64,000 nt of DNA, from positions 186,001 through 250,000 of the forward strand of contig SSNU01000114.1 of assembly GCA_012064415.1 (NCBI GenBank), in the 5' to 3' direction. This DNA comes from Gyrodactylus bullatarudis (Eukaryota > Platyhelminthes > Monogenea > Gyrodactylidea > Gyrodactylidae). Every line of letters starts with the position of its first letter. Positions within the stretch are counted from its first letter, which is position 1. The notes beneath the pieces were generated by a model. It did not search any database. It saw nothing but the letters and a program-made list of their open reading frames with translations, and was not told the origin of the DNA. Made by a program: the position numbers and the translations under genes. This document shows, one piece after another, positions 1 to 12,440 of this stretch.

Positions 1-58
1 GATTGACCTCTGGTTGTATCGGTACAAGAGAAGAATTCATAAAGAAAGGCGATGCCAG
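1..58 (+). other. Possible 3' end of a coding exon running off the left edge
   Basis: From base 3 the frame is open for 18 codons (reading LTSGCIGTREEFIKKGDA) and ends at a possible donor AG|GTTTGA at 58/59, in phase 2. The stretch is less AT-rich than what follows and reads like protein, but it is very short and the donor is only moderate. It may belong to the same plus-strand gene or relic as the candidate exons near 2.4, 8.6 and 10.2 kb; the phase does not link it directly to the 2.4 kb exon. I do not recognise a family. Confidence 0.2.
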
Positions 59-1949
59 GTTTGAATAGCGCTTTAAAAGCATAAGCATCAGCTTTTACGT
101 GTCAGACTTTTACAAAGCTAGTCATGCTAGACAAAGCTGATGAGTATACCGTGTTATTCTCTAAAAAAAACCTATCATTTGAATTTCGTTTTCGAAAATG
201 TCCCCTTATTAGTAAATGACTAAGAATATTGTTCGGAAAATTACTTCTCTATTCTTCGACTAGAATAGGAATAACTTTTTTACTGAAATCATTGTTATTA
301 AATACCAACTAACAACAGAATATCAGGATATTAATATAATGTATCTACGACGTATTAAAAAAGAATTCAACTTCCGATGTATATCAAAAGAATGTATATG
401 ATACAAGTTGTAGATTTGTTCGATTGAAATGTTGTGAGATGAATCAAGAAGTCGAAGGGAATGAGATACAACTAAGTCATGAAATAAACAAATTGATCTA
501 TGTAGGCTTGAAAATAAGGACACTGAATTTAGTACGCTGATGTTGAAGATGTACAACTATAAATATATTCATAAATACTACCTTACTCAAACAGTGAGAA
601 AGATCATTGGTGAATCACCCCATACCCCTTAGTTCAATAACTTTGTTATTGAAATCATTTAGTTTATAAACAACAAGACAAAACAATTAAGTCTGATTAA
701 TTATCCTTTATTCAAAGTTTTCAATCATTAGACTTATCATTAAAAGAGTTAAAAAGATTAGATATCGAAATTGTTGAATAGTTAGTATCATATTTCTTCA
801 AAGAAACTTTCAACAAAACGATAAACTCGAAAAAAGAATCTGGATCAATCAAAATTTTTAGATCTAAAGACATTAATTTGAAGAAAGACTGAATAGAAAT
901 GACGAGAAATTCATAGTCAGATTACAAAAGAACCAACTATCAATTCTAAGCATTATTTTGTATTGAAGTATGTGTCGAAAATACTTCACCATTATGTCAT
1001 TTAGTTTTATCTTCAAAAATCTTATCATCAAGAGGGCAAATTTCGTTGTTTAATCATGTCTGTGGGATATTAAGGGAAAAATGGACAATGTCGTAAATGG
1101 AGGATGACTTTCACACTCAAAAATATGCAAGACATGATCTGAGTACTAAATTTTATCAGAAAAGTAAGTATTCTCGTGAGCTTTTCAGAGAAAATAAATT
1201 TCCAACCTAGCCTAATGCGCACCAAATTTCAAAACTCTATATTAATATCAATTATAAAAATAGTTTTTTAGTATTTCTTCTAATGACTGGACCATTTATC
1301 AATGAAAAAGTCGTAGAAGTGAAATGTTTTTGAATATTTTCTTTACATATCAAAAGACTTGAAGAGAATTCATGTGGAAAAAAAGAAAGTTTGATTAAGA
1401 TTCATTGCAATCCAAAATATATCTTGCTTCTTTATCGACTATAGATTCCTTATTCTCCATGCCAATTCACTGAAATATCCTTGAATGATTTCTTTTATTC
1501 TCTACTAAATTGACGTTAAAGATAATTATAATTAGAGAGAATAGTTTTTATCGCTTGTGGAAATAAAATTCCCTTTTTCGATAAATGTACAACCATGTTT
1601 CTTCCATATTATGGCTCATTCAACTGCATTTAAAATTATCAAAATATAGTAAGTATCAAAAATCTGTAAGATCAGTTTTACCAACCGAAAAAAATTATAC
1701 AGGTGAACAATGCCATTTTCTTTGGAAATTTCATTGTGTGAGAATGATCAAAAGTTGAACTTAGTTCCACAATAAGAAAATAATCTGTACATCTCTTTCG
1801 AAGTCTATTAAAATGTTAATTAATACCAAGACGAATATAAACATTGGAAATCGTTGGTTAGAATTGATTAGTTTAATGTTTTGATTGGACACGCAAGGTT
1901 TTAAATATCTTAAGTTTAGAATAGTGCAGCACCTATACTTACAAAGGTT
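59..1949. other. AT-rich stretch without recognisable gene
   Basis: I see no exon chain, RNA gene or clear repeat here. Short open frames are explained by base composition. Confidence 0.5.
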
Positions 1950-2301
1950 ACTAGAAATATTTCGTTCTAGGTGCTTACTGCTTAGGTAATATATCCCACA
2001 GGTAATTAGGTATATTAGGTAATGGATTAGCCCATGTCGCTGAATGTTACAGCTTACTAATGGATTCCACCGAGACTGGCACGTAAGAAACTCACAAAGC
2101 ATTTAGGTCGAAACGCGCGTATACGTCTACCATTTATGTATACTTAGATTATTTCTAAATTCTTTGTGAGTTTCTTTCGTACCAGTCTCGGTGGGATCCA
2201 TTAGTAAGCTGTAACATTCAGCGACATGGGCTAATCCATTACCAAATGAGACGTTCCTGTGGGATATATTACCTCAGCACATAGAACGAAATATTTCTAG
2301 T
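1950..2301. repeat. Foldback element, family C
   Basis: This is a near-perfect inverted repeat of about 350 bp. The left arm (about 1950-2105) begins CTAGAAATATTTCGTTCTA, and the right arm (about 2160-2301) carries the same sequence inverted. The arms share a GC-richer block (GGATTAGCCCATGTCGC; GAGACTGG) and enclose a spacer of roughly 55 bp. The left arm has a small internal duplication around 1972-2020. Part of an arm recurs at about 14428-14548, so it is a dispersed family. No transposase is encoded; the open frame on the minus strand across the left arm is a by-product. It is a non-autonomous foldback or MITE by structure, superfamily unknown. Confidence 0.85.
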
Positions 2302-2428
2302 ATCTTAAGTTTATTGAAGAATACGAAATTTATTCAAAATATTATGTAGTCCAAACTATTTTTATCAGAGTAACCCTTATTTTTTTAAAGAAATACTACA
2401 CCTTTCTCTACCTTTTCTTTTTCTACAG

Positions 2429-2527
2429 ATAGACCAATACAAGCCAGAAGACAACATGGTTAGATAGCAAGCGAACAACGCTCTTCTTCAAAAAACTAGC
2501 GAAATACAAAAATTAACTCAACAATTG
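2429..2527 (+). pseudogene. Candidate coiled-coil exon with an in-frame stop
   Basis: A strong acceptor (TTTTTCTACAG) precedes a 99-bp segment that ends in TTG|GTAATG, so it is 33 codons in phase 0 at both sides. It reads IDQYKPEDNMVR, then a TAG stop, then QANNALLQKTSEIQKLTQQL, which has heptad-like coiled-coil spacing. The TAG could derive from CAG or AAG by one change. Either this is a decayed exon of a multi-exon gene whose other pieces lie at 8.6 and 10.2 kb, or it is chance. I do not recognise the protein. Confidence 0.3.
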
Positions 2528-3640
2528 GTAATGTTCAAACACTGAGCATTTTATTCATGCTAAAATCTTTGCATGAAATACTTGAATCTAAGAGTCGGAA
2601 ATTTTCTGAAAGCTAATTTCAAAATTTAAACGAGCATAGATTTGAACTTTGTACGTCCTAACCATTAGAAAATATGACACTGTACAACCTGCGCCAAGCG
2701 GAAAAAATTGGGTTTCTTGTTTTACCAATAATCCTATTTTTTAAATCTAACTCGGAATATTTGAGCTTTTCACTGATGGGTTTTCCTCTAAAGTAATATA
2801 TAATCCTATTTGAGATTCGTATGGAAATTCGTATGTTGTCAATTTTTATGCATTCTATTTGTAGAACGATTCTCAAGTACGATTTTATTCAGAATTTCAA
2901 GCTATCCTCAAGTGGTTCACATGAGGAGTGTTAAGCATAGACTATCCATATTTTGGATTCAATTGGGAATTTTAATTCTCAAACAAGATTAACTCTATTT
3001 TCATTGATTTCCTGAAAAATTACGTCAGTAAAAAAAATCTTGATTTTATACCTTGATTGTATCATCAATAACTCTTTCTTTTCTAATCTTTATTTTGTCT
3101 CCCCAATAAAAACTTGAATTTCAACCTCTGTATAAACACTATAGACATACCTTGTAGGTTTTGAAGAAGAACTCATATCTGATTGATGAAATCACCTTAC
3201 CTAACTAAGGCTAATTGATATCAAGTTGGGAATCTGTGATATTTATTATAGAAATTTCAATTACATTTTTAATGAATTTCAACAGAAAAATGTCAAACTG
3301 GAGAGATTAGTGAAATAAATTTTGCAAATATTCAAGAAATGAATTGCTAACGTGCGAGCATTTCCAATATATATCTCTTTGGAAAATATCCAATCTTGAA
3401 TGAGTTATAAGATCAGCAGAGAAGATATTCAAATATTTATTCATTTCAGAATTAGATATGACTTGATGTTTTATGTAAATATTAAGGCAAATTTCCTCAT
3501 CTTTTCTTTCAGATACATGAAAACTTTTCATTTTCGTTTATACGCAGAATGCACATCGTAATTGTGTAATGGAATTTACAGGAAATGGTGGGTTAATCAA
3601 AAATGAAATGAAGGTAAGAGAACCACTCTTTATCAAAAGA

Positions 3641-4188
3641 CGTTTAGCCGAATACACAAGTATTTTCAGAATTGATATTGAAATAAATTTTATACCATCC
3701 CGACATTTTTGAGAACTTCTACTTTTTTTCTTCGATTGATCTGAGAATAGATTTTTACATAAGTTACAGTGATTCTGGAAACTTGTGTGAGTCTGCAGAC
3801 TCCCTGAAAGTCTGTAGACTCCCTAGTAAACATGGGAATCTGGAAACTGGGTGTTCAGATTCCCTGATTAGCTATTCACTAGTAACATTGAATTCCTGGG
3901 CAACAATCAGTAAGTCTGCAGACTCTTAGGGATTCTGGAAACTAATTATATAGATGCAGCATGAATGGATTTCAATTTTTTTGTGATAATCTATTCGAAA
4001 AACTGTTATGACATCAAGAATAGCGTAAGACGCATTAGTTCGTTACACTGCTGTCAAATCATATGAAGCTCTGGCTCTATATTTGAGCTAAATAAAATAA
4101 GCCCCATAACCAACAGTAATAAAAGACTCAGAAAATTTCTTTATTCGAATCCTTCAGTTCTGGAAATACTTGTGTATTCGGCTAAACG
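3641..4188. repeat. Short MITE with ~33-bp terminal inverted repeats
   Basis: The left end CGTTTAGCCGAATACACAAG is repeated inverted at the right end (about 4154-4188), and similarity continues for about 33 bp. The interior holds a cluster of short palindromes: GAGTCTGCAGACTC near 3791 and related copies near 3810 and 3918, each next to GATTCTGGAAACT-like words. There is no coding capacity. I could not define a target-site duplication. Confidence 0.7.
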
Positions 4189-5480
4189 CTGGCACTGACC
4201 AAGAACAGTGTATTTTATTCATATCAATAAAAATTTAGGGCTTAGAAAATCAATAAATAAATTTCTCAGTACTATTTTCCATGTAAGGCGAGTTGAAAGG
4301 AAGATGAAGAAAAATACAAAAAAAACGGCTCTATTTAGAATTTCGAAAATGCGCTGTTATTCTTATTATCTAAAATTTTCAATTATCCTGTAGGGAAATT
4401 ATTCAAAATTTAACGTTTTCTTTAAAATAGTGAACATCTTGGCACTTTTATGGTGAAAATCATCATTTTTTTCATCAATTTCCAGAAATTAATAAAAGTG
4501 GAAATTTTACCCATCTTCGAAATTCAAAAATGGTCGATCCATTATAAGATTTAAAAAATTACTTTGTTCCTGACTAACCGGAGAAGAAAATTTTCCATTG
4601 TTTCAATTAAAAATTTGTTCAGAGTAGAAATCTAAATCTTCTCAGAGAAATAATAAAACAGACAATAATTTCCTTTTGTAATTTTTTGCTTCAAACAATT
4701 TGCCAAGATACTTTGATGTTTTTGGAAGGGAAAATCAAAAATGGTAAGAGAAGATGAACATAAGAATGCCGAAATTTCATCCTGTAGAATAAAACTTTTT
4801 CTTTCGGGGGGAAGAGATACAACGATTTTTACCAGTTTTTTTTTCAATTTATATTCAAATTATTTTTACTCAGTATATTAGTTAGTTATTAGGGTTGAAC
4901 TACTTTGTCTGAATAATATGAAATAAATTCTCCCGACATCCTACCTTGTTTTATATCTCGGCCAGAATAGAGCTGTATAGTTGATATGAAGAACAAAATT
5001 AGATTTTTGAATTTCATGATGAAATTACCACTGAATTGTTGAAACTTTTTCTTGAAAACGACCAACTGTGATTGATCAAATTTGGCTCATTTATGAGAAA
5101 TTTGTCGTGTTAAACTCAAATTTAATTTCTAAAAACAAGGGATTTTGCCAAATTTAGAGAGAACCAAATAAACCTCTGAGTGTCATCCTAAAGATTTCAA
5201 TAATTAACAACCGAACTAATGGATTTAGAATTTCGTTTTTTCTTTGAAAAATACCAGAAGATAGACAATATATCAAGTACTTATTTCATACTCAAATTAG
5301 AGAAATAAATATCAATATGAAAAAAGAATGGAATCAATACTCTGATAATAAAAAATGGGATACTGAACATGGATTGTATTGTACTAATCTTTTATTTTTC
5401 CCCAGAAGAAAATTTTTCTGTAGTCTGTTGGATGAAGGATGAAACAAAAAATAAGTTTAATATTCCAAATAAATAAGGTT
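4189..5480. other. AT-rich stretch, nothing identified
   Basis: No gene-like exon, RNA gene or repeat boundary could be supported. Confidence 0.5.
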
Positions 5481-6194
5481 GGTTGATATGATGTTGGGAA
5501 TGATTTTTACGAAAAACTCGATTTCTTAATCAAAAATTCGAATTTGTAAAAGAATTTTTTTTGGATTCCTACTCAAGTTGCTCACTTTTACGGTTGGAAG
5601 AAAAAATTCTAAAAAAAATTATTTTCATGAAAAATATGGTAATTTTTTTAATTTTCATTTAGAGCAAAAATCGCATTTTTCGAACTTTGAACTCAAAATT
5701 TTTATTGAAAATGGGAGTGTGGCCAAAAAAAGAAGAAGTAGACAAGAACGTTGATTATTGCAGATAAATTTTCGAAAATCCACTATTCTTGAGAGATTTC
5801 GATTTATCGAAATTTCATTGATTTTCAAGTAGGGAAAATGATCAAAAAATCGAAATTCAGCTCCCAAAGGATAATGAAGTTATGCATTAGAACAGATTCA
5901 GCACAATCGGCTTTCATGTCTTATTCTGATCACAAAAAAACATCTTTTGGCCAAACTCCCACTTTCAAATCAATAAAAATTTTGAGTTCAAAGTTCGAAA
6001 AAATGCGATTTTGGCGCCAAATTTGAAAAATGACCATATTTTTATGAAAATAATTTTTTTAGAATTTTTTAAATTAAATCGTAAAAATGGGCAACATGAG
6101 TAGGATTCCAAAAAATCTTTAACAAATTCTAATTTTTCATGAAGAAATCGAGTTTTTCGTAAAAATCATAGATTCCCAACCTCATATCAATTAG
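5481..6194. repeat. Long palindromic element, family A
   Basis: The left terminus GGTTGATATGATGTTGGGAA is matched inverted at the right (6150-6194). The arms are roughly 240 bp and contain the family landmarks: TGATTTTTACGAAAAA near the tip, a GAGTAGGATTCCAAAAAAT block, and GGCGCCAAA with AAAGTTCGAAAAA further in. The centre (about 5770-5940) has a conserved unique part including ATAATGAAGTTATGCATTAG. Short open frames here are repeat-derived. This copy defines the fullest structure together with the copy at 19048-19772. Confidence 0.85.
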
Positions 6195-8581
6195 CTTGAA
6201 TGAATTGTGTTTGAATATTGAAAGAAAAAGTTTTAGATCTACTCTACTATAGCGCCGATTAATCAGCAAAAGACGCAACTCGGGTTCAAAATTATAGTCA
6301 CAAGAAATCAATCAAGTCTAACTGACATTCAGTTAAACTTGAGAACGAGAAAAAAAGATTAACTGAATTAAAAAAGGAGTCAAGATAACGGTTTCCCCAA
6401 CTTCTAACTTTTAATTAATAAGTTAATCTTGAAAAGCATTCTGAACAAAATTTAAATTCTTTTTCTTGTAAAAATCCAAAAAGAGTGTAGTTACTTTCTA
6501 CAATCGTTAATAACATACTAAAATGTAAAACTTTTCTTCAGGCAGAAAAATTGGATTACTCAAGCCTATCATTTTTCCTTATTCCTTAAGTGAGTAGTAG
6601 GTGAGTGAATAGTAGGGAGAAAGGAGAGTTCTATTTTTATACATTTTTCACTTAACATGTGTGAGGATTAAAATTTTCCCATATAAAATCTCATATAGTA
6701 TAGTTACATAATAATTACATGGAAAAATTTGTCTAATTTTAGATGGTGTCAAGGAAATATATTTATTTCATCAATCTCTCAAAGTAATCTAAAAGAGATG
6801 TAAATTAATCACCAGAATCTGAGTTATATTCATGTACAAATAAAATTAGGATCAATGTGTCTCAATGGATTATACATTTTATACACCTACTTTCGAGTAA
6901 TCTCCAAAGTAGTATTTTAAGCAGAAAAGCTTTTATTTTTGATAATACATGTATAATATACATTGTATGTGTATGTTATATGTTCATTTCAACAAATATA
7001 ATAATAATAATAGTACCTATCTTATACGAGATTAAATGATAAGATCTTTAAACAGTAACTCTTAAATCGTAGATTGCTTTGGACAACTGATTTTATAGAT
7101 ATTTAACTTCTTTTCAGCTTACCAGAAATGATTTTGTAATCTAAAACTATCAAACATTAATTTACATCATGAAAAACAATACTTGATCTGGTATTTACTG
7201 CAAATCATTTACAGATTTTCAAAATTTCGCATTTTTTAAAAATACCTGTAAAATTTCTTTAAAAAATAAAATTCATTTGAAATTTATTCTACAGAATCTG
7301 GAATTTTCCTTAGCTTAGTTTCTACTATAGCCACTTTATGAATTGGTTTAAGGTTCTCTTTAACTTTTAAGGTCCCAAAAAATATTTTTTATGACTCGTA
7401 TTCGATCTTCTATCTATCCAAAGGTTTGTCAATACGCTGATTGCGAATCTACAGTTTTTTTAACACAATTACTATTAGCTCAGGAGTTATCGATCAAATT
7501 TTTGGTCATTTTTTAATAAAAATAATTGTCTATTTTTAAAGCTGTATCAGATAGAGTTCAGGCGATTGTATATTTGAATTATACAGGTATGATCACTCGA
7601 TAAAAGTTATCTGACTTTCTTGGGAAATAGATTTTCAAAAAAACCTTTTAAACAAAAATTATTTTTTGGAAAAAATCAGCTCTTATTGAATTAGTATAAC
7701 ACGAGTTTGATAAATGATAGAACCAATATCTTTGTCTATTCCAGGAGATTGAAAAATTTTCTATCGAATGTGTGGTAAACGAAGTATTTTCTGAGGCTAA
7801 GATGTGTAATAATGAGTTGCTTATGTGGTACGTTCCTTTAAAGTCACAAAGGGACTTCAAGGGTTAATGTTTACCAAATGATCCTGAAACATTTTTGTAG
7901 CGAATTATGAATTAGAGTTGGATCAGCTGATGAATACTATGTCCAAAGTCTCAAGAGTGATAACACTTTCTATAATAGGTTATTCAATGTTTATAGGTGA
8001 CTCTGTAGGACTCTGAATGGTTTTGATTTTTTCAGATACTCAAACGAATAACAGAAAAAGATGATTTTCTTTTGAAATAGGAACGAGAATTCCGCTTCTT
8101 ATGTTCAAATCATAATCTCACTTAGATAACATATATCCTTCTTTCTTGAATGCATTATTAATTTCCACTAGGAAGATTAATCTAAAATGGGTGTGTATCT
8201 TTATTTCATCAGTTGTTACAGTGTATTTGTTGATTTTAACTTGTGTTACGATCGACAACTTGAGCTAATAACTGCAATCTATATATTTTATATATATTTG
8301 TTGCCCTTTAAAAGATTTTGAACTTTTGCCAATGTAAAACAGTGTCAGCTGAATCTTTTTATATTATTAGATTATAAATTTCATTATTGAACATATTCCT
8401 TCCAGCTAAACCATCCTATTTCAAAATTAACCATGGTTACAAGTTGTATTATGGAAGAATAATAATAGAAATTTCTATTTTTGTCCACTTTTCTTTGTAT
8501 TTTCTTTTGAGTATCGGAATGAGACTGACTCAAATAAAACTTTTGATTTTCCTACTTTAACTAAATATGAGTTTTCCCCAG
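6195..8581. other. AT-rich stretch, nothing identified
   Basis: No gene or repeat boundary could be supported, apart from short AT-rich simple sequence around 6940-7010 and 8280-8300. Confidence 0.45.
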
Positions 8582-10284
8582 AGTGAATTTAGTAAATGAG
8601 GAAATCGCAAAACAATGAGAATCAAGGGTTGATCGTGAAGTAAGACTCAAACGTGATAGACTTACATCATATATGCTGGACACATACTTGAGAAGAGAAT
8701 TTTTCAGTAAAAATCTATCAGAAGAAGATGAAATAGAAAGGTTGAAACAATTAAATACGAATCTCAATACTGAGATACCACGTAGGTATTCGCTTATTAT
8801 TTTCTAAATTCTCTCCTATAAGACAATGAAAATTTATTCAGGAAAGGATTGGTTTCCGTTTGATTCTTCTTTTGGAATTTGATTCTTGTCTATTTTATTT
8901 CCGAAAAACCTGAAATTTCAAATTACAAATAATGCAAATTTATCAATCGGTTATTTCCATCTTTGAATCCGTAGATATACATTTTATTATAAAGAACTTT
9001 ATCAATTCATCAACTACTGTGTGTCGAAGCTCCAATTCAAGGATCTATTTCTAGCCCTAGATTTTCTACCCTCAGATCTCTGGGTGAGAAATGTTAACTT
9101 GATGAATGCTAGAAAAAATACCTAAAATCATTTTTAAAAGTATTATTTTTCCATTTCAAGGTATAATTTTAATACATTATCACGGATTTACAATAAATAT
9201 CTTACATGAACTAGTTACAAGTAAACCAAATAAAAATTTGATAAAACCAAATAATGTTGAAATTAAACTAAAACATTGAGATCCAAATTATTATCTTTAG
9301 AGTTATTTTTGAGCTTAGTAAATTGTTAAAGAATGAAAATTTAAGACCATATAACTTTGAGCCCTGATGACATAGGAGTAGTTTCAAATGGTTTTCAGAA
9401 CAAAGGGAATACCTGGTTAAAATAAGCATTTGAATACTTTTGGGAAATCGAATCTATTATAATATTCCAAAAGACAGAGTTAACTTCAAAATTAGGGGTG
9501 CTATTAAAAATTCTTTTCCAATGATAAGAAAACTATGCCATGTTTTTGGTATAAAATGTTGAAAAAATTATTTCTACATAATTTTCTCTGCTGAAGGTTT
9601 GATCCTAATCTGTTTTCAGGATTTCCTCTTTTCAATGCTCTTTGCCAACTAGATAAAGGTTTATCAATAAAATGCAGAGTATCTGCTTTTCAAGAAATCA
9701 AAGAAGCCTGTTCAAAATTCCTTACATTCAGATTTCAAGTGTAAAAAACAGCAAGAGAATGGCTGAACCTTTTCATTATGAACCATTTTACAAAGGCCAA
9801 TTTTTGATCGATAACTCAAAAAATTTAAGATTAAACTCGCAAATTTTGTGATTAATTGGAAAATAATCAGTTAATATAGAAACTCACCGAGTGTACTGGA
9901 TTTGTTGTTCAAAAGGAGATATAAATCCGAGAATAATGTAAATCACATTTAGTTTGTTGATCTGATCTAACGTAGGGAGAGAATATCATTGTTGTTTCTA
10001 CGATACGATTGAGAAATTATTATTATTATTGGTTCTATCTTTTACGTTTTTAATTCTCACACTAATTCTCCTTTGTTTTCATATCTGGGAAAAATGACAA
10101 AGTAGTAAAAAATTAATTTTCAAACTGTATTACTGAATAATTAATAAATATTTACCATCATTTCTTACTCGAGAAGCATCCTAATATCATTACTTTCATT
10201 GCAGACGAAAAAAATAAAGAAAGGAAACATATTATTGGCCCACAACCATCCAGCCAATCAGACATGTCCACATTTTACCTATGA
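8582..10284 (+). pseudogene. Two phase-matched candidate 3' exons of an unrecognised coiled-coil protein, one with a TGA stop
   Basis: Exon candidate 8582-8781 follows the acceptor GTTTTCCCCAG and ends at the donor CCAC|GTAGGT in phase 1. After one linking base it gives 66 codons, highly charged (REVRLKRDRLTSYMLDTYLR then REFFSKNLSEEDEIERLKQL), with a single in-frame TGA at 8616-8618 that one C-to-T change from CGA would explain. Exon candidate 10205-10284 follows TTTCATTGCAG, is in the matching phase, and ends after HIIGPQPSSQSDMSTFYL with TGA at 10282-10284. The matched phases and splice consensus argue for a real terminal exon pair. The internal stop argues for a pseudogene, or for a mis-set acceptor. 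I do not recognise the family. The ~1.4 kb between the two exons shows nothing else certain. Confidence 0.4.
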
Positions 10285-11389
10285 TTATTATTACTAAAAT
10301 TCATTCATTCTGTTTTTTTCCATTCATTCATATTCTTAGTTTTTTCCATCTCGTATTTCATAGGAGTGATGTACACAGAGATCTATTTTTTGTGTGTATG
10401 AGATGTTTTAGAGCAATGCTATATACATAGTCTCATTTATGTGAACGTACATATTTAGATCGACATATATATATTGTCCTTACGTAATACAGATTAGAAT
10501 TGAATAAGAAACAATATATTCATATATAAATGTGTATGGATAATATAATAATAGGAGAGAGAGAGTTTGAATATATATACTGAAAATTGATCCCCAATGT
10601 AAGAAAAAAAGGGATGCAAGAGAGTGTCAGTACTACACATGTCTCAAACTAATAATAATAATAATTAATTCTTTCTTTTTAATGAACAAGTAATCGATTA
10701 GGGATAAATCCAAAATCAGTACCTGGCCAGTTCGAAAATAATAGATTTTGGTCATTTCAAAAGTTTCACTTTCAGGCATTCATTTGACCAAGTATCCTTA
10801 AAAAATTATTTTTATTCCCTACTCAAAATGTTTCTTCGATTTCTATCGAACTACAGTACTAGGGAAATTTCGTGCTTTAATCTTCTCAGTTGTCAGAAAG
10901 CTGTGAGAATAAAGGATGATACTGGCTAATGCATATTGAAATTCAAATTGAGTTGACAAATTTGGGATAGTTACAAAAAGTAGAATCTTCTATAATAATC
11001 TTCGCAATAATTTAGGATAATAATGTTGCACATGGTTTGCGAATTGTATTATTTTATCTAGAGTTTATCATAAAATATTCAGGAACAGGAATACCGACTT
11101 GTCCTCTTAGGCAACTGATTTTTTCTTCATTGTTCAACGTTCGATGTGATCAATTAAGCTTTTAAGAACTTGTGGCATTTTTTAACATTAATCATTGATA
11201 TCAACAATCATTCTTCTTCGAGGTAAACTCTCTCTGGGATTGCGGATTCATTTGTAAGCGATTGAATATGGCAATCCCATGTGATTAATGAATTAAGACC
11301 AATCTTCACACAAAACCACACTAAACTCATCTATCCAATAGCTTACCAATCAGAAGACTAATTGAGATAATTGAATTTAACGCCGTCAA
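10285..11389. other. AT-rich stretch with simple sequence
   Basis: It contains short ATT/ATA simple repeats and a GAGAGAGAG run near 10556. No gene was identified. Confidence 0.5.
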
Positions 11390-12050
11390 ATTTTCGAGAA
11401 ACCCACCATTTTTGAGAGATTTCGATTTATCGAAATTTCATTGATTTTCAGGTAGAGAAAATGATCAAAATATCGAAATTCAGCTCCCAAAGGATAATGA
11501 AGTTATGCATTAGAACAGATTCAGCACATTCGGCTTTTTTGTCTTATTGTGACCCTGAAAATAAATTTTTGATCACTCTCTCACAATGAAATCAAAAAAA
11601 AAATTTAACTTAAAGTTCAAAAAATGGGATTTTGGCGCCAAAACGATATTTGAAAAATGACAATATTTTTCTTAAAATTTCTAAAGATATACTTGTAGAT
11701 TTTAAAATTGTCTCTTATAGATAAGTAAACAATGCGTTTTAGAGTCAAAATACCCATAATCTGTTGAACGATAAGTGTGTTTTTAGAACTACAGATTTAG
11801 ATTTGGAATCAGTATTTTTTCTAATTTCAGCACCAAATTTCATTAACAATTGTCTATTCGTGTTTTATAAAAATAAAATTTGATTCATCTCACAAATTGA
11901 GATTAACAAAAGTTCTCTACTCGAAGTTTTGAAAAATGTAAAAAGTGTGCCTTTTGCAAGGCTTGCCAAAAATTTTTGAAAAATATTCGATACCTTGATG
12001 AAAAAATGAGATTTTTGTAAAAACATGAGATTCCCAAATTCATCGAGAAT
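11390..12050. repeat. Degraded copy of palindromic family A
   Basis: The centre and right half match the element at 5481-6194: GAGATTTCGATTTATCGAAA at about 11418, the ATAATGAAGTTATGCATTAG block, and GGGATTTTGGCGCCAAAA near 11627. The terminal GATTCCCAAATTCAT word is at about 12030. The left arm is missing, and the segment between about 11690 and 11980 is diverged or inserted. Confidence 0.7.
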
Positions 12051-12137
12051 ACCTATCTATTGGAAAATAGTCAACCATTATCTAAAGCCTCTTCCAGACG
12101 TTACGGTACATAGATAGACAAGTACCTTCTTCAGTGG

Positions 12138-12440
12138 ATGATACGGATGAAATCTGAACTCTTTTCAAATTTATCGAAAGATTTCGAATGGGTTTTTTTG
12201 AAATCCGAATCACCCACTTTCACCTTTTTCAAATATGATCGATATATTTTTCCCAGAAATTTGAGTGTCAATATTTCGGCTCACATATGGGGCAGGGTTA
12301 ATGATGGGTCAAAAGAGGTGTTCTTTCGTCTGCAAGATTCACTTAGCAAGAATGAGCCATTCAGTCTGGTGCTCTACTCTTCTTTAACCAGAAAAATTTG
12401 GCAATTAATGAATTCATTAACCTGCATTTTTTTCAATTGA
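12138..12440 (+). other. Unclassified 100-codon open frame
   Basis: This open frame of 100 codons has somewhat less AT-biased codons than the surroundings in its second half (about 12280-12400). No start context, domain or splice structure can be recognised, and no family comes to mind. It may be an exon fragment or chance. It is reported only because it is one of the longer frames in a gene-poor area. Confidence 0.12.

Noticed and set aside
1761..2102. 113-codon minus-strand open frame
   Set aside because: It runs through the left arm of the family C foldback; no protein features and no conservation of frame in the right arm.
8616..8618. Stop-codon reassignment or readthrough as explanation of in-frame stops
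   Set aside because: All well-supported genes here use TAA, TAG and TGA as ordinary stops and have none in frame.
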